Part shown: positions 8,421 through 16,620 of the stretch, piece after piece
How positions within the stretch are numbered: the stretch's first letter is position 1
Layout: every line of letters begins with the position of its first letter
Assembly (NCBI RefSeq): GCF_031760065.1
Contig: NZ_CP134500.1
Coordinates: forward strand, 3,720,001 to 3,784,000
Source: Streptomyces durocortorensis
GTDB lineage: Bacteria; Actinomycetota; Actinomycetes; Streptomycetales; Streptomycetaceae
Direction of reading: 5' to 3'
Length of the DNA stretch: 64,000 nucleotides
Translations under genes and position numbers: made by a program
Notes under the pieces: model-generated
The model's input: only the letters and a program-made list of their open reading frames with translations
Told to the model about the DNA's origin: nothing
The model's database searches: none

Positions 8421-8969
8421 TTACAGATACGGGCCCGAGCGGATCGGGCCGTGCGGGTCCCCGCCGCCCTCCTCGTCCTCGTGGCCCATCCCGGGCGGCA
8501 GCGCGCGGCGCATCTGCTCCAGCTGGGCGCGGGCCGCCATCTGCTGGGCGAACAGCGCCGTCTGGATGCCGTGGAAGAGGCCTTCCAGCCAGCCCACGAG
8601 CTGGGCCTGCGCGATCCGCAACTCGGCCTCTGAGGGCACCGACTCATCGGTGAACGGCAGGGAGAGCCGCTCCAACTCCTCGACCAGTTCGGGGGCCAGA
8701 CCGTCCTCCAGCTCCTTCACGGAACTGGCGTGGATCTCCTTGAGCCTGACCCGGCTCGCCTCGTCGAGAGGAGCCGCCCTGACCTCTTCCAGAAGCTGCT
8801 TGATCATGCTGCCGATGCGCATGACCTTCGCGGGCTGTTCCACCATTTCTGTCACCGGGACCTCGCGCGACTCGTCGTCACTGGCACCGCCGCCGATAGC
8901 CATTCCGTCCTGGCCCACGACAAGGACCTGCGGATGCTCCTGCGACCGGTCATTCCTCGGCATTTCCAT
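8421..8969 (-). CDS. bpa: Bacterial proteasome activator Bpa (DUF2587 family)
   Basis: A 182-residue protein matching the actinobacterial ATP-independent proteasome activator (Mycobacterium Bpa/PafE). A variable acidic N-terminus is followed by a four-helix core (VMRIGSMIKQLLEEVR; RLKEIHASSVKELEDGL; AELRIAQAQLVGWLEGLFHG). It ends in a flexible Gly/Asp/Glu-rich tail with the last four residues GPYL. In mycobacterial Bpa the terminal GQYL docks into the 20S core; here the Tyr-Leu end is kept but Gln is Pro. The dodecameric ring is expected to open the proteasome gate for unfolded proteins. The start is the Met of MEMPRN; a second ATG two codons on is possible. It stands alone, with no proteasome gene in the window. 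Confidence 0.88.
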   Translation of the reverse strand: MEMPRNDRSQEHPQVLVVGQDGMAIGGGASDDESREVPVTEMVEQPAKVMRIGSMIKQLLEEVRAAPLDEASRVRLKEIHASSVKELEDGLAPELVEELERLSLPFTDESVPSEAELRIAQAQLVGWLEGLFHGIQTALFAQQMAARAQLEQMRRALPPGMGHEDEEGGGDPHGPIRSGPYL

Positions 8970-9086
8970 GCCGCCATTGTCTCGCACACGTGCCGTACAC
9001 CACGGTGGTGCCCCCGGAAGCGGATGATCCACCGTCTCCAGGGGCACCGAAACGCGTCCTGTGTCCGCCCGGCGTCCCGTGTCGGT

Positions 9087-11945
9087 TCAGCCCGCGCGCC
9101 GGGCCAGCGTCAGCCGGGAGCTGGTGAGGGCGGCGGCGAGCAGCCCCGCCAGCACCGGGACGACCAGGGCGAGCAGCCCGATCGTCTCCCACGGCATCAC
9201 GATCGGGGTGTACGCCGATTCCATCGGGTTGTCCCGCATGCCCGCCAGCGCTTCGCGCAGATCGGTCAGCCGCAGGGCGACCGCGGGCACGATGCCCGCC
9301 ACCGTACCGAGCAGCACCCCGGTCAGGGCCACGACCAGACACTGGAAGCCGGACAGGGAGCGCCGTACGCCCGGGGGCGCTCCCACCGCGCTGAGCGTGG
9401 TGAGGTCGGCCTCCGCGTCGGCCTTGGACAGCCCGGTCGTGATGGCCGCGGCGCCCAGCGTCACCACTCCGGCGAAGAGGGCGAGGATCAGCAGGATCGT
9501 GTCGTCCTCCGACCGGGACATCTCGTCGGCGGTCATCACGTACGCGCTGTGCCCCGCTTGTTCGATCGCCGCGCTGACCGTCTGCCGCTCGGCGTCCGTC
9601 GGGTTGCGGTTGAGCTTGTAGAGGCTGCCGTAGTCCTCGGTGTGCAGGCCGAGCCTGTCCGCGGTCTTCTGCGGCATGATCACCCGGATGCCCGGGGTCG
9701 CCGCGTAACTGTCCGGCGCGACGTACACCTTCAGCCGGTCCGTGGTGGTGCGGGCCTCGCCGGGGTGCTGCGCGCGGTTCTTCTTGTCGCGGTCGTTGTA
9801 GGTGTGGACGGCCTTGAGGGTGATCTCGCTGTTCTTCGCGTACGCCGAGTTGAGCAGGACGGGTGTGCCCGCGGCCAGGGCCTTGGCCGCCGCCGGGTCG
9901 TCGAGCTTCACGTAGGAGTCGAGCAGCGCGGCGTCCCCGACGACGATCTTGCTGTCGTCGGTGCCGAACGCGACCATGGTGTAGTCGGCGTCCATGCAGG
10001 CGGGGGAGTTCATCAGCCGCTTGTGCTCGTCGGCCGAGAGCCGCAGGGCGAGTTCCTTGGCGCCCTTGCCCTGGAGCGGGCAGGAGTGGCCCTTTCCGGT
10101 GGGCTTGACGATTTCGAGGGTGCCGCAGCCGTCCTCCTCCTCGTAGTACACCGAGCAGTCGCTCCCGGCCCAGACCCGTGCGATGTCGGCCTTCCCGCCG
10201 CCGACCGGGTAGTTCTGCTCCACGGCGGCCCGCATTCGGGGCAGGTCGGCCTTTTCCTCGACGCCCGTGGACATCAGCGCGGCGGTGCCGGGGGTGAGGT
10301 TGGGTATGTGGTCGTACGCCTGCTCCGCCGCATGGCTGCTGGTGTACGTGGCGATGGCGATGCTGCCCGCGACGGCCGCCATGACGGCGGCGACGGCGGG
10401 GGCGGTACGGCCTCGGTTGCGGGCGGCGTCGCGCAGGGCGATCCGGGGTGTCAACGGCAGTCGGCGGCCGAGCCGGCCGAGGAAGCCGACGATCACCGGG
10501 ATGCAGCCGAGGACGCCCAGTTCCGCGAGGACGGATCCCCCGGCAACCAGGTTGATCTCACCGCTGACGCCGCCGACGACCGCCAGGGCGACTCCGATAC
10601 CGAGCGCGATGACGCCGATGACGGGCAGCACACGGGAGCTGCGGCGGGTGCCGCGCCGCCCGGTGAGGGACTCCAGGACGGGTTGCCGGCCGGCCACGAT
10701 CGCCGGGGCGAGCGCGGCGAGGACGCCGGTGACCAGGCCGAGGACGGCGATGCCGAGGATCTCCCAGGGCCGTACGGTCAGTTCCCCGAAGCGGTTGCCG
10801 GTGTAGTCCTCGATCATCGGGCGGAACAGGGCGGTGAGGCCGAACCCGGCGCCCACGCCGACCACGGCGCCGACCCCGCCGAGCACCGCGCCGCCCGCGA
10901 GCACCACGGCCCGGACCTGACTCCGGCTCCCGCCGCACGAACCGACCAGGCCCAGCTGCCTGCGCGAACGGCGGGCGCCCACGGCGAACGCCGGACCGGC
11001 CAGCAGCACGATCTCCAGCATGGCCATGGCCGCCACGGTGACGGCCGCCGCGGTCATCGCCGCACCTCCGTCGTCCCAGACGTACATGTCCGCGGCCATG
11101 GGGACCTCGGAGTCCGGCGGCGGGTTCAGGGCGACCTGGCGGGACATCACCACGACGCCCCCCTCGTTGGCGGCAAGCACGTCCTGCCAGGTCACGCCCG
11201 CACCGGCCGGGCCCTGGACCAGCCACTTCCTGCCGGTCGCCTGGGGCGGCAGGATCTCCTTGTCGCGGTCGGCGGCCTTCCGCCACGGGGCGATGACCGC
11301 GCCCGGGGCGGCGAACAGGGACTCGTCGCGCAGATCCGCGGGCAGTTCCACCGCACCGGTGATGGTGTAGCCCAGCTGGGGACCGCGCACGGTGACCCGG
11401 TCGCCGATGGAAAGACCGGACGCCTCGATGAAGGCGTCGGTCGCCGCGATCTCGTCCTCGGTCTGCGGGAACGCGCCGTCGGTCAGTTCGACCCGGCCAC
11501 GCAGCATCGGGTCGCCGACACGCAGTTCGGTGATCTGGGTGTCGGTGACGCCATGACGGGTCGTCACGGAGGCGGGCACGGACTGCTCGGTGAGGAACCG
11601 TGATCCCTCGGGGAAGCTCGCCGGTACGTCGACGGGCTTGCGCTCGTCCCCGGGAAGCGGGTCCGGGGAGTCCTTGGGCGGCTGCCACGTGAAACCGTCG
11701 GGCATCTGTTGCAGCCGGACCGGGCCCATCCCCGGATCTGTGAAGCGGGCGTCGGCCGAGCCGAGGTCCGCCGTCAGTTCCTCCGCCTTGGTCGGCAGAG
11801 CACTGCGGTACGTCAGGTCGGCGGCGGTCACACCGAGGACCGGCAGGGCGATCATCGTGACGACCAGGGCGCTGCGTCCCTTGGACCGCAGGGCGTCGCG
11901 CCTGGCTATGCGGAAGGCGGCGCGCCATCCGGAGAAGACGCTCAC
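9087..11945 (-). CDS. FtsX-family ABC transporter permease
   Basis: A 952-residue membrane protein with an N-terminal helix after FRIARRDALRSKGRSALVVT, a large extracytoplasmic domain and two FtsX-type permease modules. The middle module has helices around residues 300-480; the last three helices are near the C-terminus (ILLILALFAGVVTLGAAAI, then CLVVALTGVLLGTVAGIV). This MacB/LolC-like layout is used for export or mechanotransmission rather than solute uptake. It overlaps the ATPase gene by 4 bases and shares its operon, so the pair forms one transporter. Cys residues in the second extracytoplasmic domain could form disulfides. The substrate is unknown; PadR control suggests a drug or cell-envelope stress signal. 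Confidence 0.9.
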   Translation of the reverse strand: MSVFSGWRAAFRIARRDALRSKGRSALVVTMIALPVLGVTAADLTYRSALPTKAEELTADLGSADARFTDPGMGPVRLQQMPDGFTWQPPKDSPDPLPGDERKPVDVPASFPEGSRFLTEQSVPASVTTRHGVTDTQITELRVGDPMLRGRVELTDGAFPQTEDEIAATDAFIEASGLSIGDRVTVRGPQLGYTITGAVELPADLRDESLFAAPGAVIAPWRKAADRDKEILPPQATGRKWLVQGPAGAGVTWQDVLAANEGGVVVMSRQVALNPPPDSEVPMAADMYVWDDGGAAMTAAAVTVAAMAMLEIVLLAGPAFAVGARRSRRQLGLVGSCGGSRSQVRAVVLAGGAVLGGVGAVVGVGAGFGLTALFRPMIEDYTGNRFGELTVRPWEILGIAVLGLVTGVLAALAPAIVAGRQPVLESLTGRRGTRRSSRVLPVIGVIALGIGVALAVVGGVSGEINLVAGGSVLAELGVLGCIPVIVGFLGRLGRRLPLTPRIALRDAARNRGRTAPAVAAVMAAVAGSIAIATYTSSHAAEQAYDHIPNLTPGTAALMSTGVEEKADLPRMRAAVEQNYPVGGGKADIARVWAGSDCSVYYEEEDGCGTLEIVKPTGKGHSCPLQGKGAKELALRLSADEHKRLMNSPACMDADYTMVAFGTDDSKIVVGDAALLDSYVKLDDPAAAKALAAGTPVLLNSAYAKNSEITLKAVHTYNDRDKKNRAQHPGEARTTTDRLKVYVAPDSYAATPGIRVIMPQKTADRLGLHTEDYGSLYKLNRNPTDAERQTVSAAIEQAGHSAYVMTADEMSRSEDDTILLILALFAGVVTLGAAAITTGLSKADAEADLTTLSAVGAPPGVRRSLSGFQCLVVALTGVLLGTVAGIVPAVALRLTDLREALAGMRDNPMESAYTPIVMPWETIGLLALVVPVLAGLLAAALTSSRLTLARRAG

Positions 11946-12724
11946 TTGGCGCCCTCGGCGGTGTTGGCGGCGAGCAGCGAGTCGGGCCCGGTGGTCAGCG
12001 TCTGGTCGACGATCGAACCGTCGCGGAGGAACACGACCCGGTCGGCCCAGGCCGCGTACCGAGGCTCATGGGTCACCATGACTCCGGCCGCGCCCTGGTC
12101 GCAGCGGGTGCGCAGCAGGGCGAGGACGGCCTCGCCGGTCTCGGAGTCGAGTGCGCCGGTGGGCTCGTCGGCGAGCACGAGGCGCCGGTCGCCGACGAGG
12201 GCGCGGGCGATGGCGACGCGCTGCTGCTGGCCCCCGGACATCTCGTCGGGGAAGCGGTCGGCGATCGCCTCCAGCTTCATCTCGGACAGTGCGGCGAGGG
12301 CCTCCTTGCGGGCCTTGCGCACGGAGACCCCGTCGAGTTCGCGGGGCAGCGCGATGTTCTCGGCGGCGGTCAGGGCGGGGATCAGGTTGTAGTCCTGGAA
12401 GACGTAGCCGACGCTGCGGCGGCGCAGGGCGGCCATCCCCTTGGGGCCGAGGGAGGCGATGTCCTGGCCCTCGATGACGACCTGGCCGCTCGTGGCGGTG
12501 TCGAGCCCACCGGCCAGGGTCAGCAGGGTGGACTTGCCGGAGCCGGAGGGCCCCATCACGGCGACCAGCTCACCCGGGTGCACGGCGAGGTTGATCCCGC
12601 GCAGGGCGTGCACCTCGGCGATGCCGGATCCGTGGGTACGGGTCAGCGCCCGCAGTTCGAGTACGGGGTCACCGTCGGGCGTCCCGGAAGACGACTGTGC
12701 CGGTGTCGTGACGGGCGAGGACAT
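11942..12724 (-). CDS. ABC transporter ATP-binding protein (MacB/LolD type)
   Basis: A 260-residue ATPase with Walker A (GPSGSGKST), Q-loop (YVFQDYNLIP), signature motif (MSGGQQQRVAIARAL), Walker B ([13 protein letters not shown]) and switch His (VMVTHEP). It has the usual length with an N-terminal Ser/Thr/Pro-rich extension of about 20 residues. Its product powers the permease encoded immediately downstream. The start ATG at 12724 has an AGGGGGAA-like ribosome site about 11 bases upstream. The PadR gene lies 164 bases upstream on the same strand. Confidence 0.93.
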   Translation of the reverse strand: MSSPVTTPAQSSSGTPDGDPVLELRALTRTHGSGIAEVHALRGINLAVHPGELVAVMGPSGSGKSTLLTLAGGLDTATSGQVVIEGQDIASLGPKGMAALRRRSVGYVFQDYNLIPALTAAENIALPRELDGVSVRKARKEALAALSEMKLEAIADRFPDEMSGGQQQRVAIARALVGDRRLVLADEPTGALDSETGEAVLALLRTRCDQGAAGVMVTHEPRYAAWADRVVFLRDGSIVDQTLTTGPDSLLAANTAEGAK

Positions 12725-12888
12725 GGTGGGTGGTTCCCCCTAGGAACGCGTGAACGGCAGGGTGCGGCATGAACCGCACGGCCAGGTGTGGGTGGCGGCG
12801 ACCCGGACCGGTGCGCCGGGCGGTGTCGGTGGCAACCGGGACCGGTACCGCCGGGCGGTGGAGGCGGTGACGGTAGTGGCGGCGGGCC

Positions 12889-13512
12889 TCAGCGCCGGGT
12901 CCGGACCCGCTCGGCCAGTGCGCGGGCCGGGCCGCGGGTCGCCGCAGTGCCGGGCTCGGGCGAGGGCTCGGTGGCGGCGGCCTCGGCGAGCCGGACGAGC
13001 CGGGACTCGCAGTGGTCGAGCCAGCGGGCCTCGGCCTCCGCCTGGAAGATCAGCTGCTCGACGACGAGGAGCCAGGCGACCTCGTCCCGGTTGGCCGGGA
13101 CGTCGGCCAGGGCCTGGGCCTTGAGCCGGGTGTAGTCCTGCATCGCCTTGAGGGTGTGGTGGCGCTGGGACTGGATGACCTCACGGATGTCGACACCCGG
13201 GGCTCCCACGGCCATGGCGAGCTTGATGGCCAGTTCGTCGCGGGGCGGGTTGGTGCGGTCCACCGGGGTCTCGAACCAGCTGCGCAGCTCGGTCCGGCCC
13301 TCGTCGGTGATCGCGTAGAGGTCGTGTCCGGCGTCGTCCGCACCGTCCTGGACGACCATGCCGTCACGTTCCAGACGGCTGAGCGTCGTGTAGACCTGGC
13401 CGACGTTCAGGGGCCAGGTGGAGCCGGTGCGCGACTCGAACTCGGTGCGGAGCTGTGAGCCGTAACGGGGACCCCGTTCCAGCAGGGCCAGCAGCCCGTG
13501 GCGGATAGACAT
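12889..13512 (-). CDS. PadR-family transcriptional regulator
   Basis: A 207-residue regulator. A winged helix occupies residues 1-75 (MSIRHGLLALLERGPRYGSQL, then NVGQVYTTLSRLERDGMV). A C-terminal helical dimerisation domain of the longer PadR (PadR/Vir) class follows. PadR proteins repress an adjacent exporter until ligand binds, and here the downstream genes are an ABC ATPase and FtsX permease. The start ATG at 13512 has no ribosome site but sits at the end of two tandem 11-bp palindromes that include a TATACA -10-like box 8 bases upstream. A leaderless, autorepressed transcript is therefore likely. An upstream start at 13548 would run through the operator and is rejected. Confidence 0.9.
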   Translation of the reverse strand: MSIRHGLLALLERGPRYGSQLRTEFESRTGSTWPLNVGQVYTTLSRLERDGMVVQDGADDAGHDLYAITDEGRTELRSWFETPVDRTNPPRDELAIKLAMAVGAPGVDIREVIQSQRHHTLKAMQDYTRLKAQALADVPANRDEVAWLLVVEQLIFQAEAEARWLDHCESRLVRLAEAAATEPSPEPGTAATRGPARALAERVRTRR

Positions 13513-13534
13513 ACTGAGTATGTATACCGAGTAT
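13511..13534 (-). promoter_or_regulatory. Tandem PadR operator overlapping the promoter and start codon
   Basis: Two 11-bp palindromes with one mismatch between them, ATACTGAGTAT (13511-13521) and ATACCGAGTAT (13524-13534), 13 bp centre to centre. On the minus strand they enclose TATACA (13521-13526) and touch the ATG (13510-13512). A dimer on each site would block a leaderless promoter, the arrangement expected for PadR autoregulation. The placement is seen; PadR binding is inferred. Confidence 0.75.
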
Positions 13535-13582
13535 GTAGGTGCTGGCAAGTGGCTCCGGCCTCAGCCCCGGGAGGGGTGACGC

Positions 13583-14479
13583 TCAGGTCGCGCGGCGCAT
13601 ACGGAATGCGAGGAAGCCGAGCCCCAGACCGATCAGGGCGATGCCCGTACCCAGCGAGAGCTGCTGCACCTGCCGTACGGCCGCGGCGTCCAGTGCCCGG
13701 CCGGCCCGCTGCCCCGGGTCGGTGAACGCGTCGGGCGGCGGAGTGAATACGGGCAGCTCAGCGCCGTCGTCGGCGATCTGCTCGGCCTCGCCGTTCTCTT
13801 CCGCCCCGATCGGGCTCTCGACCCGTGCGAGCTCCAACGGCGTCAGCGAACGCCCGGGACGCGCCTTCCCCGCCCCGGCCTCGCGTCCGGCCAGGGGGGC
13901 GGACGAGCCGGTCGCCTCGGGAGAAGCGGAAGCGGACGTGGAAGTGGAAGTGGAAGTGGAGGCCGAGGGGGACGTGGAGGGAGAGTCGGACGCGGAGGGG
14001 GCGACGGCATCGGACGGCCCGGCCTCGGGCCCCGCTGGGGCTCCGGAACCCCGGAGGCCGGACGAGGGCGGGGGCGGAGTCGAAGGGGGCGTGGGAGGGG
14101 ACCCCGACCCCGTCGGGAGGGGCGTTGTGGAAGAGGCAGAAGCGGACGGGGCGACGGACGCGCCCACGGCGGGGACCGACGCCCGGAGGGAGGGGGCGGT
14201 CAACGACGGACCGTCGGCTGCCGGTGCTGCCAGGGCTGGTGCGGCAGGTGCTGCTGCCGGCGCTGCTGCTGCCAGTGCTGGTGCTGCTGCTGTCGAAGGC
14301 GAGCCTGCCGCCGATTCCGGCACGGACGACGGACCATCGGCCGTCGCTGCCGTCACCGACGCCGCTGCCGCCGACGACCCGTGGGCGGGCCCGCCCAGCG
14401 GCCCCAGAGCCGCACCGGCCGCCGCCATCAGACAGACCGCGCACCTCGACGCCCACGCGGCCGGAAGTCCTGGAGCCAT
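13583..14479 (-). CDS. Secreted, Ala/Ser/Thr/Pro-rich protein with C-terminal membrane anchor, function unknown
   Basis: A 298-residue protein of no family I recognise. The N-terminus (about residues 10-35) looks like a signal peptide. The body is extremely Ala/Ser/Thr/Pro/Gly-rich, with an STSTSTS run encoded by GGAAGT repeats near 13930-13960, and is probably disordered and possibly glycosylated. A short conserved-looking part (RSLTPLELARVESPIGAEE) comes before a single C-terminal helix (LGTGIALIGLGLGFLAFRM) ending in RMRRAT, typical of a stop-transfer anchor. It is likely a surface stalk protein. The start is the ATG at 14479, giving a short charged N-terminus. It lies between PadR and a Ser/Thr kinase, both on the same strand, with short gaps. 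Confidence 0.7.
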   Translation of the reverse strand: MAPGLPAAWASRCAVCLMAAAGAALGPLGGPAHGSSAAAASVTAATADGPSSVPESAAGSPSTAAAPALAAAAPAAAPAAPALAAPAADGPSLTAPSLRASVPAVGASVAPSASASSTTPLPTGSGSPPTPPSTPPPPSSGLRGSGAPAGPEAGPSDAVAPSASDSPSTSPSASTSTSTSTSASASPEATGSSAPLAGREAGAGKARPGRSLTPLELARVESPIGAEENGEAEQIADDGAELPVFTPPPDAFTDPGQRAGRALDAAAVRQVQQLSLGTGIALIGLGLGFLAFRMRRAT

Positions 14480-14654
14480 GAGATCAGCGTCACATGGGCC
14501 CCTCCATCCGGCATCCCGGATGCGGTATCCGGAATTCCGAGGCCGTCGCTGGTCCATGAAGAGCTACGCGAAAGGCAGACAAGGCCCCACAATGATCAGA
14601 ACGGCGATCAGAAACGAGCAATGCCGCCGAGCCGCGACACCCGACCGCCCGAGG

Positions 14655-16307
14655 TCAGGAGGCCCTGCCCGTGGAGACCTTCAGCTCGAAGTGGGCGCCG
14701 CGCTCGTCGACGGCCGCACCCGGGGACGGGAACTGGCCGACGACCTGGTCCTCGGCGTAGGTGTTGCCCGTCTCCTCGATCACCTTGATCGTCCAGCCCG
14801 CGGCGGCCGCGCACGACTTCGCCGACAGGATGTCCTTGTAGACGAACCTCGGCGCGCGGACCTTCTTCGGGTCGTTGGAGTCCTCGGAGGCGTTCGAGCA
14901 CTCCGTTTCCTTCATCGTGCGGTTGCGCTCCGGCGGGCGGTAGCCCTCGTCCGTCGACTCGCTGGTGCCCGGGTCGCCGTCCTTGCCTGCCTGGTCGTCC
15001 TTGCCGCCCTGGAGGGCGATCGCGGTGATCAGGCCGCCGACGGCGAGCAGCGCGACGACGATCGAGCCGACGACGACCGGCATGTTCCGCTTGGAACCGC
15101 CGCCGCCGGGGCCGCCGACGGACGTCGTGTGCTGCGGGTTGATCGTGTACGGCGGCGGGGTCTGGTGGGCCAGCGGGCCCGGAGTCGGGTAGCCCTGGGC
15201 CTGGCTCGCCTGCGGGTAGCCGTAGCTCGGCGTGGGCGCCGGGGTCGGCTGGTTGTACGGGCCGGACTGGTGGGGCTGCTGGTGCGGGTGGGGCTGATAC
15301 GGCGTCTGGACGCTCTGGGGGGCCGGGGTGGCCTGGTCGACCGGCGGGAACACCGCCGAGCCGACGCCCGAGCCGCTGCTGGCGGGTCCACCGCCCGCCA
15401 CGATCATCGGGGCGCCGGTCTGCCCGCCGGAGGCGTTCAGCACGCGGGCGACCTCGTCGCGCATCGCCGCGGCGCTGGGGAAGCGCTCGTTCGGGTTCTT
15501 CTTGAGCGCGCGGGCGACGAGGGCGTCCATCGCCGGGGTGACCGACCGATTGATGCTGGACGGCGCGACCGGCTCCTCCTGCACATGCGCGTACGCGATG
15601 GCGAGCGGCGAGTCCGCGTCGAACGGGATCCGGCCGGTGAGCAGCTGGAAGAGCATGATGCCCACCGAATACAGGTCGGACCGGGCGTCGACGCCGCGGC
15701 CGAGGGCCTGCTCGGGGGAGAGGTACTGCGGGGTGCCCACGACCATGCCGGTCTGCGTCATGGAGGTGACGCCGGACTGCATGGCCCGGGCGATGCCGAA
15801 GTCCATGACCTTCACGACGCCGCGCTTGGTCATCATCACGTTGCCGGGCTTGATGTCCCGGTGGACCAGGCCCATCTCGTGGCTGGTCTCCAGCGCGGCG
15901 AGGACGTCCGCGGTCACCTTCAGCGCCTTGTCGGCGGGCATCGCGCCGTGACTCTGGATGTCGGAGGCCAGGACCGAGCCGAGCGGCTGGCCCTCGACGT
16001 ACTCCATGACGATGTACGGCATCAGCGCACCGCCGAGCTCGTCCTCGCCGGTGTCGAAGACGGAGACGATGTTGGTGTGCTGGAGCTTGGCGACGGCCTG
16101 TGCCTCGCGCCGGAAGCGCTCGCGGAAGGACTGCTCGCGGCCGAGCTCGGTGTGCAGGGTCTTGATCGCGACCTGGCGGTCGAGCGCGGAGTCGTAGGCC
16201 AGGTAGACGGACGCCATCCCGCCTTCGCCGAGCAGGTCGCGCAGCTGGTAGCGGCCGCCCGCGACCGCCCCGCCCGCGTAGCGGCCCTGTGCGCCGTCCT
16301 GGCTCAT
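14655..16307 (-). CDS. Membrane Ser/Thr protein kinase with one PASTA domain
   Basis: A 550-residue PknB-like kinase. The kinase domain (residues 20-285) has the glycine loop LGEGGMASVY, ATP lysine K49, HRDIKPGN with catalytic D151, DFG at 169-171 and GTPQYLSPEQ. A Pro/Gln/Tyr-rich juxtamembrane linker follows, then one transmembrane helix (VVVGSIVVALLAVGGLITAIAL) and an extracellular part ending in a single PASTA-like domain. Two cysteines in that part may pair. PASTA domains bind peptidoglycan or lipid II, so it may sense cell-wall state; family members usually have several repeats, here only one. I chose the ATG at 16307 because GAGGGGG lies 9 bases upstream; the ATG at 16316 directly abuts that site. 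It is divergent from the second kinase. Confidence 0.92.
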   Translation of the reverse strand: MSQDGAQGRYAGGAVAGGRYQLRDLLGEGGMASVYLAYDSALDRQVAIKTLHTELGREQSFRERFRREAQAVAKLQHTNIVSVFDTGEDELGGALMPYIVMEYVEGQPLGSVLASDIQSHGAMPADKALKVTADVLAALETSHEMGLVHRDIKPGNVMMTKRGVVKVMDFGIARAMQSGVTSMTQTGMVVGTPQYLSPEQALGRGVDARSDLYSVGIMLFQLLTGRIPFDADSPLAIAYAHVQEEPVAPSSINRSVTPAMDALVARALKKNPNERFPSAAAMRDEVARVLNASGGQTGAPMIVAGGGPASSGSGVGSAVFPPVDQATPAPQSVQTPYQPHPHQQPHQSGPYNQPTPAPTPSYGYPQASQAQGYPTPGPLAHQTPPPYTINPQHTTSVGGPGGGGSKRNMPVVVGSIVVALLAVGGLITAIALQGGKDDQAGKDGDPGTSESTDEGYRPPERNRTMKETECSNASEDSNDPKKVRAPRFVYKDILSAKSCAAAAGWTIKVIEETGNTYAEDQVVGQFPSPGAAVDERGAHFELKVSTGRAS

Positions 16308-16620
16308 GACTTGCATCCCCCTCGGCGGCGCGCAGGCACGCGATGTGCGGTGCACGCGATGTTCCCTAATTACGCGCCAAGTCTGCCCGAGGGGTCTGAC
16401 ACGTCAAGCCGGGTGCCCGTTCCGTGACCCTACGCACAAGAAGCGTCTCGGAAGCGTTACAGGAAACGCATCAAATTCAGGTGTAGGGCGCGCCGGGCGG
16501 TCGGATGATCGGCCCGGGACGGAACCGGGGTGTCCGGCGGAGGCTGTAGCGTGACGTGGCAATGCAGCAAGGCACCGTGAGAACCCGCGGACGCGCGGAC
16601 AGAAACGACGGCGAGGACTG
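16308..16620. promoter_or_regulatory. Divergent promoter region between two Ser/Thr kinase genes
   Basis: 313 bases without a gene. It includes the GAGGGGG ribosome site of the minus-strand kinase and a TAATTA-type AT-rich spot near 16370 that could be its -10 element. An inverted repeat GCGTT-N6-AACGC lies at 16454-16469. No clear -35/-10 pair was found for the plus-strand kinase. Confidence 0.5.

Noticed and set aside
8730..11603. A 957-codon plus-strand open frame antisense to the FtsX permease
   Set aside because: High GC keeps antisense frames open. The product is His/Gly/Arg/Asp-rich with no domain, and the minus-strand frame has clear permease helices.
11682..11695. parS-like CTGCCACGTGAAAC inside the FtsX permease gene
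   Set aside because: Only about 11 of 14 bases match and one half-site is degraded; it is probably chance within a codon run.
13539..16427. A 962-codon plus-strand open frame across the secreted protein and kinase genes
   Set aside because: It is antisense to a kinase with all catalytic motifs, and its composition is Arg/Gly/Asp-rich without domains.
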